Part shown: in pieces, positions 10,692 through 22,207 of the stretch
Layout: the number at the start of each line of letters is the position of its first letter
Position numbering within the stretch: the first letter of the stretch is position 1
Assembly: GCA_025618425.1 (NCBI GenBank)
Contig: CM046848.1
Location: 29,262,592 to 29,326,591, forward strand
DNA from: Heliocidaris tuberculata
Taxonomy: Eukaryota; Echinodermata; Echinoidea; Camarodonta; Echinometridae
Direction: 5' to 3'
Length of the DNA stretch: 64,000 bases
The notes under the pieces: model-generated
Seen by the model: the letters and a program-made list of their open reading frames with translations, nothing else
What the model was told of the DNA's origin: nothing
Databases searched by the model: none
Made by a program: the position numbers and the translations under genes

Positions 10692-11960
10692 TTACTTGAT
10701 CTCTGGGACATCAGATGTCTGTGAAACAATCTTCAAGTAGATGGTATTGTCTCGAACGAATCCTGACTTTGGATCTTCAATCATCTGGATCTTAGCAAAC
10801 AGAGGACACCCTGCTCCGATGTTCTTCTCCGTGGTTGGTTTCTTGAATGAAGAGCTTGCAGGATCTGGCCTGAAGGCTTCTACGATACTCTTGTTAATAG
10901 GATCATCTTGGTTGACTAACTGGAAAGTGATCCTCTCCTTGAATGGCCAGGGCAACACTGCATCATGAGGACCTTTCATGATTGTTAGGAACAGTGAGAT
11001 GTGAGTACCCTTCCCAACACCATCTCCCATGAGGAAAACTCGTCCACAAAGCTTGTAGCCGTACTGACTGGTGAAGAAAGGGGGCGAATAGATGGATTTG
11101 ATGTTGGTATTCATGGCATCCCTCTTCTTCTCATTGTAATTTGCAATCTTCCAGACGAAGACTCCGCTGTACGAGGTCTCCAATGATATCAATCTTTCAT
11201 CTATTTTCTGTCCGTATTGACGAAGAGACGTAACAGATCGCTCAAGCTCTTGGCATTTTTTCTGAAGTTTGTCATGGACTCCAGGATCTGTAGAATTGGG
11301 TGAAAGCTTCATCTTGTCCAACCTACTATGAACTGCCATTACATCTTTGTTGAAGGTAGCCAAAACCCCTTGAAACAATTCCTGTTTATCATGAATTGCA
11401 GCAAAAGCTTTGGGCATATTCATCAAATCATCTACATTCTTCAAGAGAACCCCAATATCCCTCTTTACGTTTTGCATTTCTTTCTCCCCCTTCCGAATCT
11501 CATGTTGTATTTTCTTCATGAATTCTTTATCACTGACTCCTCCATGGAACTCCTTTTCATCAAAGGACTCAGGTTCATCTTTGGAACTCATGAAGAAGCC
11601 ATTCGAAGCTCCTGCTGCAGCTGATGCTCCTGGGCTGAGGATAGCCGATGTCAATGGTGTGTCCAAGGACTGCCCATCTGGTTCATCATCAGGACTAGAC
11701 CTTCCACTGCTTCCACTCTGTCTTGTTCTAACATCTTTGTTCTCATCCGATCTACTCTCACATTGGTTACTATCCATACACATTGGTTCACTAGGACAGT
11801 CAGGCTCGCTCGTCTGATTTGCTGCATACTCGTCATTTTCAAGTGTGATTGGTACTTTAGGATCAAGGGCACTGAACACTACTACTAACCTCTCAATGAG
11901 ATCTCTTACGGATGACTTATCACTTCTCAGGACAAGCCCACAGGTCCAGTCCCATGATTC
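10692..11960 (-). CDS. TRAF exon 5: linker, coiled coil and MATH domain
   Basis: A terminal exon of 422 codons plus stop. The acceptor is a good pyrimidine tract ending attattatag at 11961. It encodes a short hydrophobic lead-in, an acidic Ser/Asp/Pro-rich linker, a coiled coil rich in Lys/Glu heptads, and a full TRAF-C (MATH) domain. MATH signatures seen: YSGVFVWKI, SPPFFTSQYGYKLC, GDGVGKGTHISLF, PWPF, FRPDPASSSFKKP and GCPLF. The ending KIVSQTSDVPEIK resembles the TRAF3 C-terminus, hence TRAF3-like. Receptor-peptide binding and trimerisation map to this exon in known TRAFs. Confidence 0.95.
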   Translation of the reverse strand, partial: ESWDWTCGLVLRSDKSSVRDLIERLVVVFSALDPKVPITLENDEYAANQTSEPDCPSEPMCMDSNQCESRSDENKDVRTRQSGSSGRSSPDDEPDGQSLDTPLTSAILSPGASAAAGASNGFFMSSKDEPESFDEKEFHGGVSDKEFMKKIQHEIRKGEKEMQNVKRDIGVLLKNVDDLMNMPKAFAAIHDKQELFQGVLATFNKDVMAVHSRLDKMKLSPNSTDPGVHDKLQKKCQELERSVTSLRQYGQKIDERLISLETSYSGVFVWKIANYNEKKRDAMNTNIKSIYSPPFFTSQYGYKLCGRVFLMGDGVGKGTHISLFLTIMKGPHDAVLPWPFKERITFQLVNQDDPINKSIVEAFRPDPASSSFKKPTTEKNIGAGCPLFAKIQMIEDPKSGFVRDNTIYLKIVSQTSDVPEIK

Positions 11961-14816
11961 CTATAATAATCCAAAGAAATATAGAAAAAGCATTGAAAAT
12001 TCAGTAATCACAAAGTACTGTCTAAGCTTCTTTCATAAGGCCTGTGGGTACAGCATAAATCAGAATGATCATCTCATTACTATGTGTGGTGTTATAGGGT
12101 ACCAATCACCAAAAATAATTTTGCTCTGTATGTTAAAGGTTTCATGTCGTTATACTATATTCAAAATATGGGCTTCAAATATTAATTCTATAAAGAGATA
12201 TTGTAATTTTAATTCCACTCTCTATAAGCGTAAAAACGACTCGTGAGTAGACTACTCGATGCACCCGTACACGCTCGCCAAGATAAAGGCTCGCGTGGAA
12301 CCAAATTCGGAGTTCGGTTCCGCGCCAGCATTTTCATGTTATCCTTTATTTCCTTCATACTCATTAACTGCTGACCTACAGAATACCAGACAAAGTTCTT
12401 TAAGGTTGATTTTATACTTTTTAGCTGTACACAAATTATTTTTTCAGGTGATTGGTACACTTTAATAGCATTTTGGTATTGACAAACCACAGAGAAAACA
12501 GCTCACATTTTAAAGTGTATACCAATCACCAAAAAATATATTGCTCTGTATGTTAGGGGTTCTATGTCACAATACCTATATAAGCTTGTAATATTACTTC
12601 TATAAAATATATTACAAGATTAAATACATTCTCAATAAACATTATAGCGATTTGTGACTAGACTAGTCAACACACCCACATGCACTCACATAGAATTGGC
12701 CTGCAAAGCAAAGAGTTTGGTTCCGTGCGGGCCCTATTTATAGACGGTTTTATGAAATACTTAATTTTCTTCAAGCTTCATGACTCCTTAACCGTTAACC
12801 TATAGAATGCCTGGTAAATTTTTCTAGGTTGATTTTATACTTCCTAGCTGTACACAAATTATTTTTTCATGTGACTGGTCCCCTTTATGTGCTGTTTCCC
12901 AAGATGTCAGGACTTTGAAGAAGCAAGTTTGTTTGTGTTAATTCACAAGAAGTGTGTACATCTTATTTTGGCAGTACCCAGTCTTTATAAAAGACTTAGA
13001 GATTGGTCTGAATCCTAAGCAATTCCCAATCAATCGCAGGATTTGCCATCAATTCAGATCCATGAAAACTAAATAAGGTGGGGTTAGATTCCTCAGAGAG
13101 AAAATCTAAGGAAGAAAACCAACAACCAAGGTCTAAAGCTTTCACTGTGGAGGTCTAAACTTGGACTTGGACTTATTAGACTTTAAAAAATTGTATGTAG
13201 GTCTAGGATGCATGTGGGTAACACAGAACTGAAGGTTCAAGTACTATCCGACATCTTACCCAAGAACACTGGGGCATTGACTTAAATTTATTGCATCTAT
13301 ATGAAAGTTGAATATAGAAATTAAACTAATTGAACTGAATATCCAGAAATTTAAAAGAAATCCATTAAGTTTTAATTCATTCAACAACATCCTATCATCC
13401 ATAAAAAAAGTAACAACATCCTATCATCCATAAAAAACTATGCCTACTCAGCCAAATGGTTCATTTTCAACTAATTCTATGCAGGATATTTTTTTTTCTA
13501 TACAGCAACCAAACTATATCACCGAAAGAAAAAAAAAAAAATATAGAAAACAATATTCCCTCATGTAATAAGATGATAGGACTGTTCTTCCAGTGTGATG
13601 TTGTTTCCTGTAACGTTTCCCTGAAAATAAATCCCACAATAGCTCTGTGGTTGAAGCAGTGTTGTTCAATGACTCTTCCTGGTTGGTTAGCTGATTTTGA
13701 GTGAAAATGAAAAGGAAGTATGTTTCATGGTTTCACATTATTGTGTATCCTGTTTATTGCTTGATTTATTAATAGCAAACCACTATGATCCGTCAGCTTC
13801 GTGTAAAACATGGAGTATTCATATGATTCATATTTGTGTTTTCATATGCACAATGTGTGTGTACCTGTAACATCACTCTCATGATATACATCTTTGTACA
13901 AGATCTCACTATTTGTACATACTACATACATTAACGAGTAGACAAGGACATTTAGAGGTTTGAGATTATTGTTCAGGCCATACGACTAGTTTACTGGCAC
14001 AAACACTTTTTTCCTGTTATTACAAGTAATACAGGGTCAAGTCTAAAATTTAATTGTTCATTAGTTATCTTGTTTGATGTTTTTGTTGTATGTTGTTAAT
14101 ATGGTTTTTAAAAAAATGTTTGAATGTTAACCTGAGACACAAATACTACCATTTTGTTTTAGGCTTGGCTCAAGTAAACACAGATTTAGTCAATTGTGGG
14201 TCTGCATGGGCATAGATACTAGCTGTGACTTGCTAGTTACTAGCATTATAACAAATGTACATAGTCTGTATAGTTGCATACATCAACTACATGTCGTCAC
14301 GTACACCTTTGAGAATTGATTTGTTGATAGGTTGACTTGACTTGTATAGCATCTTTCAACCCAGCGATATCCATATGATTGCTTTCTCTCTTCCACCTCC
14401 CTGGAACAACCGTAATTCATAATAGGCTACTTCAAAGAATGAAAAAACAAACAACAACCAACCCCCCCCCCCCCCAAAAAAAAAAAAAAAACAACAAAAA
14501 ACACAACAACAAACCAATGGGAACAAATTTATCCAGTACTAAGGTATTGTAAATGGAGACTACGAGAACGGAAACATAAATTACCAGAGACATGTTCGCC
14601 ACTTCTCTTGTGGCACCATGCCAACAAACAACCACCCCCGGGGGGGGGGGGGGGGGGGGGGGGGGCCCAAAACCTACATGTACATGTGTACATGTATGCA
14701 GCTCTTCCATCTCAATGGTGTATGTACATGTACAGACTACATAGTAGAATGTGTGTTGAGACAGACATGCAGAGGAGCTTTTATCACCATGAAAGTTTCA
14801 ATGGCATTTTAAAGTG

Positions 14817-14847
<31 letters not shown>

Positions 14848-17800
14848 AGTCATATGTATCACCCATACAGGGACTGCATCCAACATAACCCTTGTACAAG
14901 AATAGACATAAATCAATGTAGCTTGAAGCCTACTGCACTCCACCAGCTAGAGGCTTGACTTGGAATTATGAGACAATTTCTGATTATTTGTTGCACTGAA
15001 TGCATTACAGGCATTATTGCGATTAACCTACTGAAGACTAAGCTCTAGATAGCTAGCTTGGTATGCAACCCACTGGAAATGCATATGATCATGGAAATGA
15101 AACTGCAGAAGGTTAAAAATAGGTCCACATCGTCGTGGCCTTTTCACCCTGTATTCTGTATTCTGTATTACTGAAGACTAAGCTCTAGATAGCTTGGTAT
15201 GCAACCCACTGGAAATGCATATGATCATGGAAATGAAACTGCAGAAGGTTAAAAATAGGTCCACATCGTCTTGGCCTTTTCACCCTGTATTCTGTATTCT
15301 GTATTACTGAAGACTAAGCTCTAGATAGCTTGGTATGCAACCCACTGGAAATGCATATGATCATGAAAATGAAACTGCAGAAAGTTAAAAATAGGTGCAC
15401 ATCGTCTTGGCCTTTTCACCCTGTATTCTGGTTAAGAGATACATGTACTCCCACTATTAAGCAGATATCATATGTCATCCTCTTGAACCCATGATATATT
15501 TTCTTTCGATTTCAGTCTGTTTATACTCTGTTTACACAAGATAAACGAACACTCTGAGTTTGTTTGTCTTCATCCATATTTGATAAATATGGATGAAAAG
15601 CCAACATGTAATAACATGCACTAAATTATGCATTTCAGTAAACATCACAAGACAGACTTCACTCACACATCTCAATCTTTATTCATGTGTTTGTATTTCT
15701 CGAAATACTTGTGCAAATAGCTGCAAGCTACATGTAAGTCATGCTCTGTAGGTTGATCATCATATATATCAGTTATTTGATTGAATTCATTATGAAACTT
15801 TCCAAAAAGTTTGAAATCTAAACTGAAAGAGCTCATGCATGACTTAATTATGAGCACTTTATCCCCTTTGTCCATGGATTGCTTGGTTCCAGAATGTAGG
15901 AGTGCTCATTTTGTACAATATTTGTTCTCCTTTCAGCTTCATAGGTCTTTTCAGTTTTACAACTGAAGTATGAAACAGATATTATCATAAATGTGCTTGT
16001 GGCAATGATAGATAGGGTACAATCGATTGCGTGCAACCAGTCTGAACCAGTACATATAACAATGGACTATGAACAACCATCATAATGATTCACAGTCTGC
16101 TATCACAGACCTTAAAATTTTGAATAAAAGAAGGTAACAAAAAAAAAAAAAAAAAAAAAAAAAGGGGGTACAGGGGGAAAAAACAAAAAACAAAAAACAA
16201 GGGGAAGAAATCTGAATATGTGACGTTTGGTCATACTGAATTTCCCACATGTATCCAAGAAGAATTGCAATCAATAGATTCTACACAATGAAATTTAGGT
16301 ATAAGGCTCTATGTTTTGAAGACTACTCCTTTCATATCTGCAAACAAACACTTCATTATGATGGCTGTGGAGATTATTCTAAAAAATGCCACCCACGTAC
16401 GTGTAGCCCATTTTCTGTGTATATGCTATTGTCCATGAAACAGGAGGATGAATTTATGATTACTTCAGCATAGCAAGCTGTGGTAGATGGCCTATTGTGC
16501 TTAGTGCATTTCTCTATTGTGTGAGCCCTGTGCATCATCCTCCTACGTATCCAAATCGCATAAGTCAGAATGTAATATTTCATGGTGTAACAATATAAAT
16601 ACATGTGGTATGTAACTAAATCACTCCCCACATACCTACAAGGACATGGAGATTAATTGGGAAATGTGAAACAGCCACACATACATGAATGACATATGCC
16701 CAAGTTGCTTACTAAAATTCAATTAATGTCAGTATCTAAGTGTAAACTGAATAATGACATCCATGTTTATTGATACAAAAAATCCCAGGATATTTTGTGT
16801 CACTACAGGTTCACTGAAATTCTACCCAGGAATGAGAAGTCTGTTTGGATCTTGCATAAATACTTCTTGGGGGGGGGGGGGGGGGGGAACAGTTTGAAAG
16901 AAAAGAGAAAAATAAATCAGGAAGTTACTTTCACTTCCCATTCTGGAGAATAACCTGAGGCATTTCTACATCAACGTTGTCAACTTTGCTTGGCTCATGT
17001 CCCAAAACATTTTGCTTTCGATTTACCAATCATTTTGTCTTGCCCTACTTCTCAAACTCTTCAGGAGTGCACAGGATATTTGAACATCATAAAAGCAATG
17101 ATAGTCAATTCACAAAGAGCAATAATTGTTTTGTTTTGTTTTGTTTTTGTTTTGTGTTTTGTTTTGTTTGGCTTCCAAGGCAGCTCCGATCCACCACAGG
17201 ATATTGAAAGATTTTGATGTGAAGTATCATTAATTATGCAATTGTTGAAAAGAAAATTGTTGCATGATAAACTTCGGCCAGGTATTGCATAAGGCATCAA
17301 ACATGCCAGCATCCACAATTTGTTAAAATCATTTCAGAACATACCAAGCAAGGAAAAGGACCTGGCGTACGTGTGCTTGCATCATTACGTTTTTTAAATG
17401 TGTCTTAATCAAACTGTTTACATCTGAGAACCAAACAACATTTAACATCATCATCTGAACGTGACTCATGTTTTGAAACAGGGTCCATCAGCATCGGTTC
17501 AAAGGCAAAAACAGAGCTGACCACTAAACAAACTCACATCATCATGTGCATGAAACCCCCTGCACCTGTAACACTAATACTCTCTGCAACCTAATGAGTG
17601 CAGGACTAATATCATGGAGTCTCATACACAAATTACTGTAGTGGTGCAACATGTATCATCAATATCAACACACCAGAAAAATATATATGCCTAAAAGGTA
17701 AAGAGTAATTTCATATGACCAGTAATAACACATTTCAGAAGTGTGTCTCGTGTCATTCCAGCCAGCACACTAGGTAACAACTGTTCAGTATTATTGCCTA

Positions 17801-20800
17801 TTGTTGATTTTGTGGTTAGCCTACCTGTTTTGATATATCATGATGCCTGTGAAACAATTCTAATTCCTCCAATTTTCAACTATCTGGTATTGAGGCATAC
17901 CAAAACTCAGATAATCTGTTAATCCTACAACATTCACAGCATCAACCTACAATTTTCATAGTGCTTGGAATGTTTTGGTTTCCATTTGAATACATTGTGC
18001 TACATGGATGTTGTAACCATATTGGATGCTACAAATGGATCTTGTCATGACATGGTGATGTGAGTTTTGGAAACATGAATTTCAAAATTTGGTGAGTGAA
18101 ATAAATACTGTATTCCGCTTTTTATTACCACTCCTAATACTAAGAATGGTTGACTAAGAATGGCCTGATTTTACATTATCATGCAAATTTGTAACACAAT
18201 GAATAATCCTGTACACTGATTATTATAAAAGGAAAGAAACATCTGGGTTGGTGGTCTACTAATTCCGTTAAACTCAATGCTCAGTCTAAAGTCAGGTTTA
18301 ATAAAACACAAACTTAGACCTCCTTCTAACTTCCTTTGTTAAAACTTGACTTTAGATCAAAGGACGGGTTTAAATCATAGCAGAATATGGGCCTTTATGG
18401 ATTATGTTACACAAAGTACCTGGATTTTTTATGCATCCTACTCTCCTTACCTGAATATCCTGTACGTGTAGTTCATGTTACCTTTCCTGAAGGTTTACAT
18501 CTCCACAGTGCATAATATAATGCAAATTCCTCATGTGCTAGAGTCGGCAGGGTCAGTTATTTTTCCACAGGGTTTGAAGCTTGCTCTCATGTTGTATTAG
18601 ACAAGGCTCCACACTAACTTTTTTTCACAGGGGTTCTGTTTTGAATTTTAAAGGGGCTGTATGCATGTACCCTTGTCTAAATGTCAAAATTTGGGGGTAC
18701 AGAGTTAAATTTTTTTTTTTTTTTTAGGAGGAGGGGGCATGTACACTGGACATGTGTTAGTGTAAAGCCCTGTTTTAGGCCTATATTTTAAATTCTTACC
18801 CTCATACTTAGGTGAACAATCTCTGCATGGTTAAGTCTTGCTTTCATGATGAGTATCATGGGACACCACTCGTCTGTACGGTGGACATCCAGGGCTCTCT
18901 TCTCCGGCAGCCATTTTCCACATCCCAATACCTTGCACTGAATGCGCACTCCTCCTCCACAATTCTTTTCATGGTTCTAACAGAAATAAAAATAAAGAAA
19001 GGCTTACATTACATCATAAAGAAATACATGTCTATTCTTCATTATCTGCAAGCATATGACTAATTAATAAAGATTATAAAATATGACCATCTAGTAAAAA
19101 CATGGTTTAATGACATTTAAATGTCATACAGAACTGAACAACAAATTCCTACATTCACAGACACGAATAATGATGAAATTAATACTATTATTATTTGTAT
19201 GAAGGGTTTTCAGGCGACTAGAAAAATTAGCGTATCTCATGGTTTGCGCATGAGTTTCCGGATGACCGTGCAATTTTAAAACAATATCTCATGGTTTGTG
19301 TAAAATTACCCGGATGACGGTGCAATATATCTCCATATCTCATGGTTTGGGGTGCGCGGGACGCGTAAAAAAGTGAATACGTGCTTAAATACGCAAAGGT
19401 TAAGACAATGGATGTATGCGCGCCGCTCTTGCAAGATGCTTGGGTAAGGACAAAAATGTTTTTCTACCTGTGTTTTATGTCGCAGTCAATACAAAAACAT
19501 AAGGACATGTAATGGTGAAAATTGAGGAACTAGGTATCATACAATTAATAATAATAATATTGAATGGCTTTTCTTTCGTGGGACACAAGGATATATCGTA
19601 CTCGCTTTGAAAATATTTCACTCGTCGTGCCGACTCGTGAAATATGCTCATAGCTCGTGCGATATATGCTTGTATCCCATTCAAGGCCATTCAATATTAT
19701 ATAAATATACCGGGAAATCTGCCAAGAAATCGACGAAATATTTTTCATCTATGTAAACCAGAAATAAAAAACCCATACATGATGTAACAAAGTATTCGAT
19801 TCATGAGGACAGCTCTTATAAAGAGTTCAACTTATTGGACTAACATTGAAGTTCAAAGTTTTTGGTCATTTTGTGGCTCATATGCTACCAAATATGATGG
19901 AATAGTAACTAATATTAATATACTAGTATATATACATATTTCTTCTGACCCATGCTCCAGTAAAGCTATCGACTGAATACAATCATCAGGTATACTAAAT
20001 TCTTTAATGTAGTCAATATATACACTGTATATTGGACTTGCCATGTATAGAAAGCTGATATTTGTCCAACTACATGTATGTAACTAAAGTAATGAGTACT
20101 GTAGTCATATAGATACACTAAGTAATTACTTAGCACCGGAAAATCTGCCTCACAGTTCTTTGTAGATATTGAGTATACACATAAAATTTTTAAAAGAAAG
20201 AGACCATTCTAAAAGAACATTTTTTTCCCTCAACTTTGATAATCACAGAAGTTTTGTATTCACTGTATGATGTGAAAACAATTTTGTTCCCTATTAAATG
20301 AATCATGACTGCATAACATTTTTCTTTGGTCCCTTGATATTGAATAATAACAGCAGATTACAACAAAGACACAACAGGTACCCAGTCATTGTAGAATCTG
20401 GGGAAAAAAATTGACGCATATTGACCAATAAGAAAGCGATCACAAACGAGGCATGACAGATCTACAAGTTCACGCGTTCTGCATATGCTCTAACCATGTA
20501 ACTAAATGGCGGGAAAACGTGCCTGCTCTAAATACCTACATGTATATTTTTGATATGGATTGGAAATTCTGGAATGTCCTTTGTTCACAGTTCACACTTT
20601 TGTGGTTTTTACTAACAGGCATCAAATAGAGATACAGATACAGAATGTAAGTAACCTTCATATCTGTTATATGTACTTATTATTTCAGAAGGTATAGGTG
20701 AGTTATCTGAATAACAACACTCATCAAGTGTGCGAATGTCAACTGCATGCCCTACAGAAAATTATAACTTGCATACATGTACTTAAGAAGGGAATATAAT

Positions 20801-21316
20801 CATACAGCTATTTTATACATAACATATATTTAAGATAAATTGTTATGTATGGAGACTTCCTTCAATTTGAGCCGAGAATAATGACTAGTGCATCCACACA
20901 GTTAAATCTTATGCTGTACTGATCATTTATTGATCATGTTATTAATCCTAGTATGAGAGTAAAAATCTAAACATTCATGAGCCTTTCCTACAGAATGATA
21001 CATTCCTATACAGTGTAAAATCCTCTAGCTATGACTATAGTTGTCAGGAGTCCATGGATTTCGACAATTCCATAACCCTGTGTACTGTATCTATTGAAAA
21101 ATTCAATGTTAATAGCTCTGGTAAAAAAAAAAAGGATTTTCCTACCCAAAAATCTGTTCTAATTCTGTCATAAAGTAATATAGACGTAAAAAGCCAACCA
21201 ACTAAAGAACAAATAGTTTTGGAGGTCCTATTCAAGGCAATTTCTATTGGCCTACATCATCATGTTATCATCAACATCAACATAGTGATATTAATAATAT
21301 ATCTCTACCACTACCT

Positions 21317-21358
<42 letters not shown>

Positions 21359-22172
21359 AAATTAATAACAAACTAGAAATTTAATTCGTCACTGAAGATG
21401 AATTAGGTGGTCTGTCACTGTGGCAATTTGCTTTGTCAGGTGTGATAATATTTCTGCAAGATTATAATCATAATGTTGACGACAATGATGATAAGATGGT
21501 CATATAAGTGATGACAATGATGATAATGATATATTGATAATGATGATCATAATGACAATAATGATGACAATAACCATGATAACCTAAGTGGCATAGCGCC
21601 CCTTCAGGTTCAATTTTATGGGTGATTTTTCGAAAAGTGCTTGAAATGGCATGAAACATCTGCAAAATGAATTTGGGAGTATTTGGATCATTTCTAAATT
21701 TTGCGCGCCCACAGACGCGCGGACGTACGCGTACGCGCGCGTTTAACGAAATGACCTTGACTGGAATGACAGTGACCTTAACCATGACAAATATGAAAGA
21801 GAAATGACATTTCGTTATGAACATATGACCATAAGTTGATTTTCACAAAATGGCGCCTGGCTGACGTCACAATAACCTGATGACCTTGAAAAAGATGTGG
21901 GAACTTGACCTTATTAGGACTGATGACTGACGAAAATATGAAGAAAATTGACTGAGTCGATTTGGAGAAATCGGGATAACGAACTGGACGATTTGATATT
22001 GCAGGACATGTGGAAGATTATCCCCTTAGCTTTAATACACGACAGGGAATCAGATTCTACACAAACTACTGCACACTACTTTCAATAGACATAACACGCA
22101 AAATTAGGCAGTTTATTACATTGTTTGTGATGGTATATGTTATGATAGTCGAAGAAGATGGTAGAATGAAAG

Positions 22173-22207
<35 letters not shown>

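Larger units (their letters stand above)
11961..18799 (-). other. TRAF intron 4
   Basis: A 6.8-kb intron holding two head-to-tail MITEs (12098-12885), a 29-bp tandem duplication (13383-13440), a poly(G) run near 14640-14665, a CA microsatellite, a 136-bp triple tandem repeat (15029-15430), a poly(A) run near 16140, a poly(G) run near 16869 and a hAT-like MITE near 18602. No further TRAF exon was recognised, though the low number of zinc fingers makes one possible. Confidence 0.6.

Noticed and set aside
14432..14958. ORFs flanking the poly(G) run
   Set aside because: Poly-Pro or poly-Gly artefacts of the homopolymer and of the CA microsatellite.
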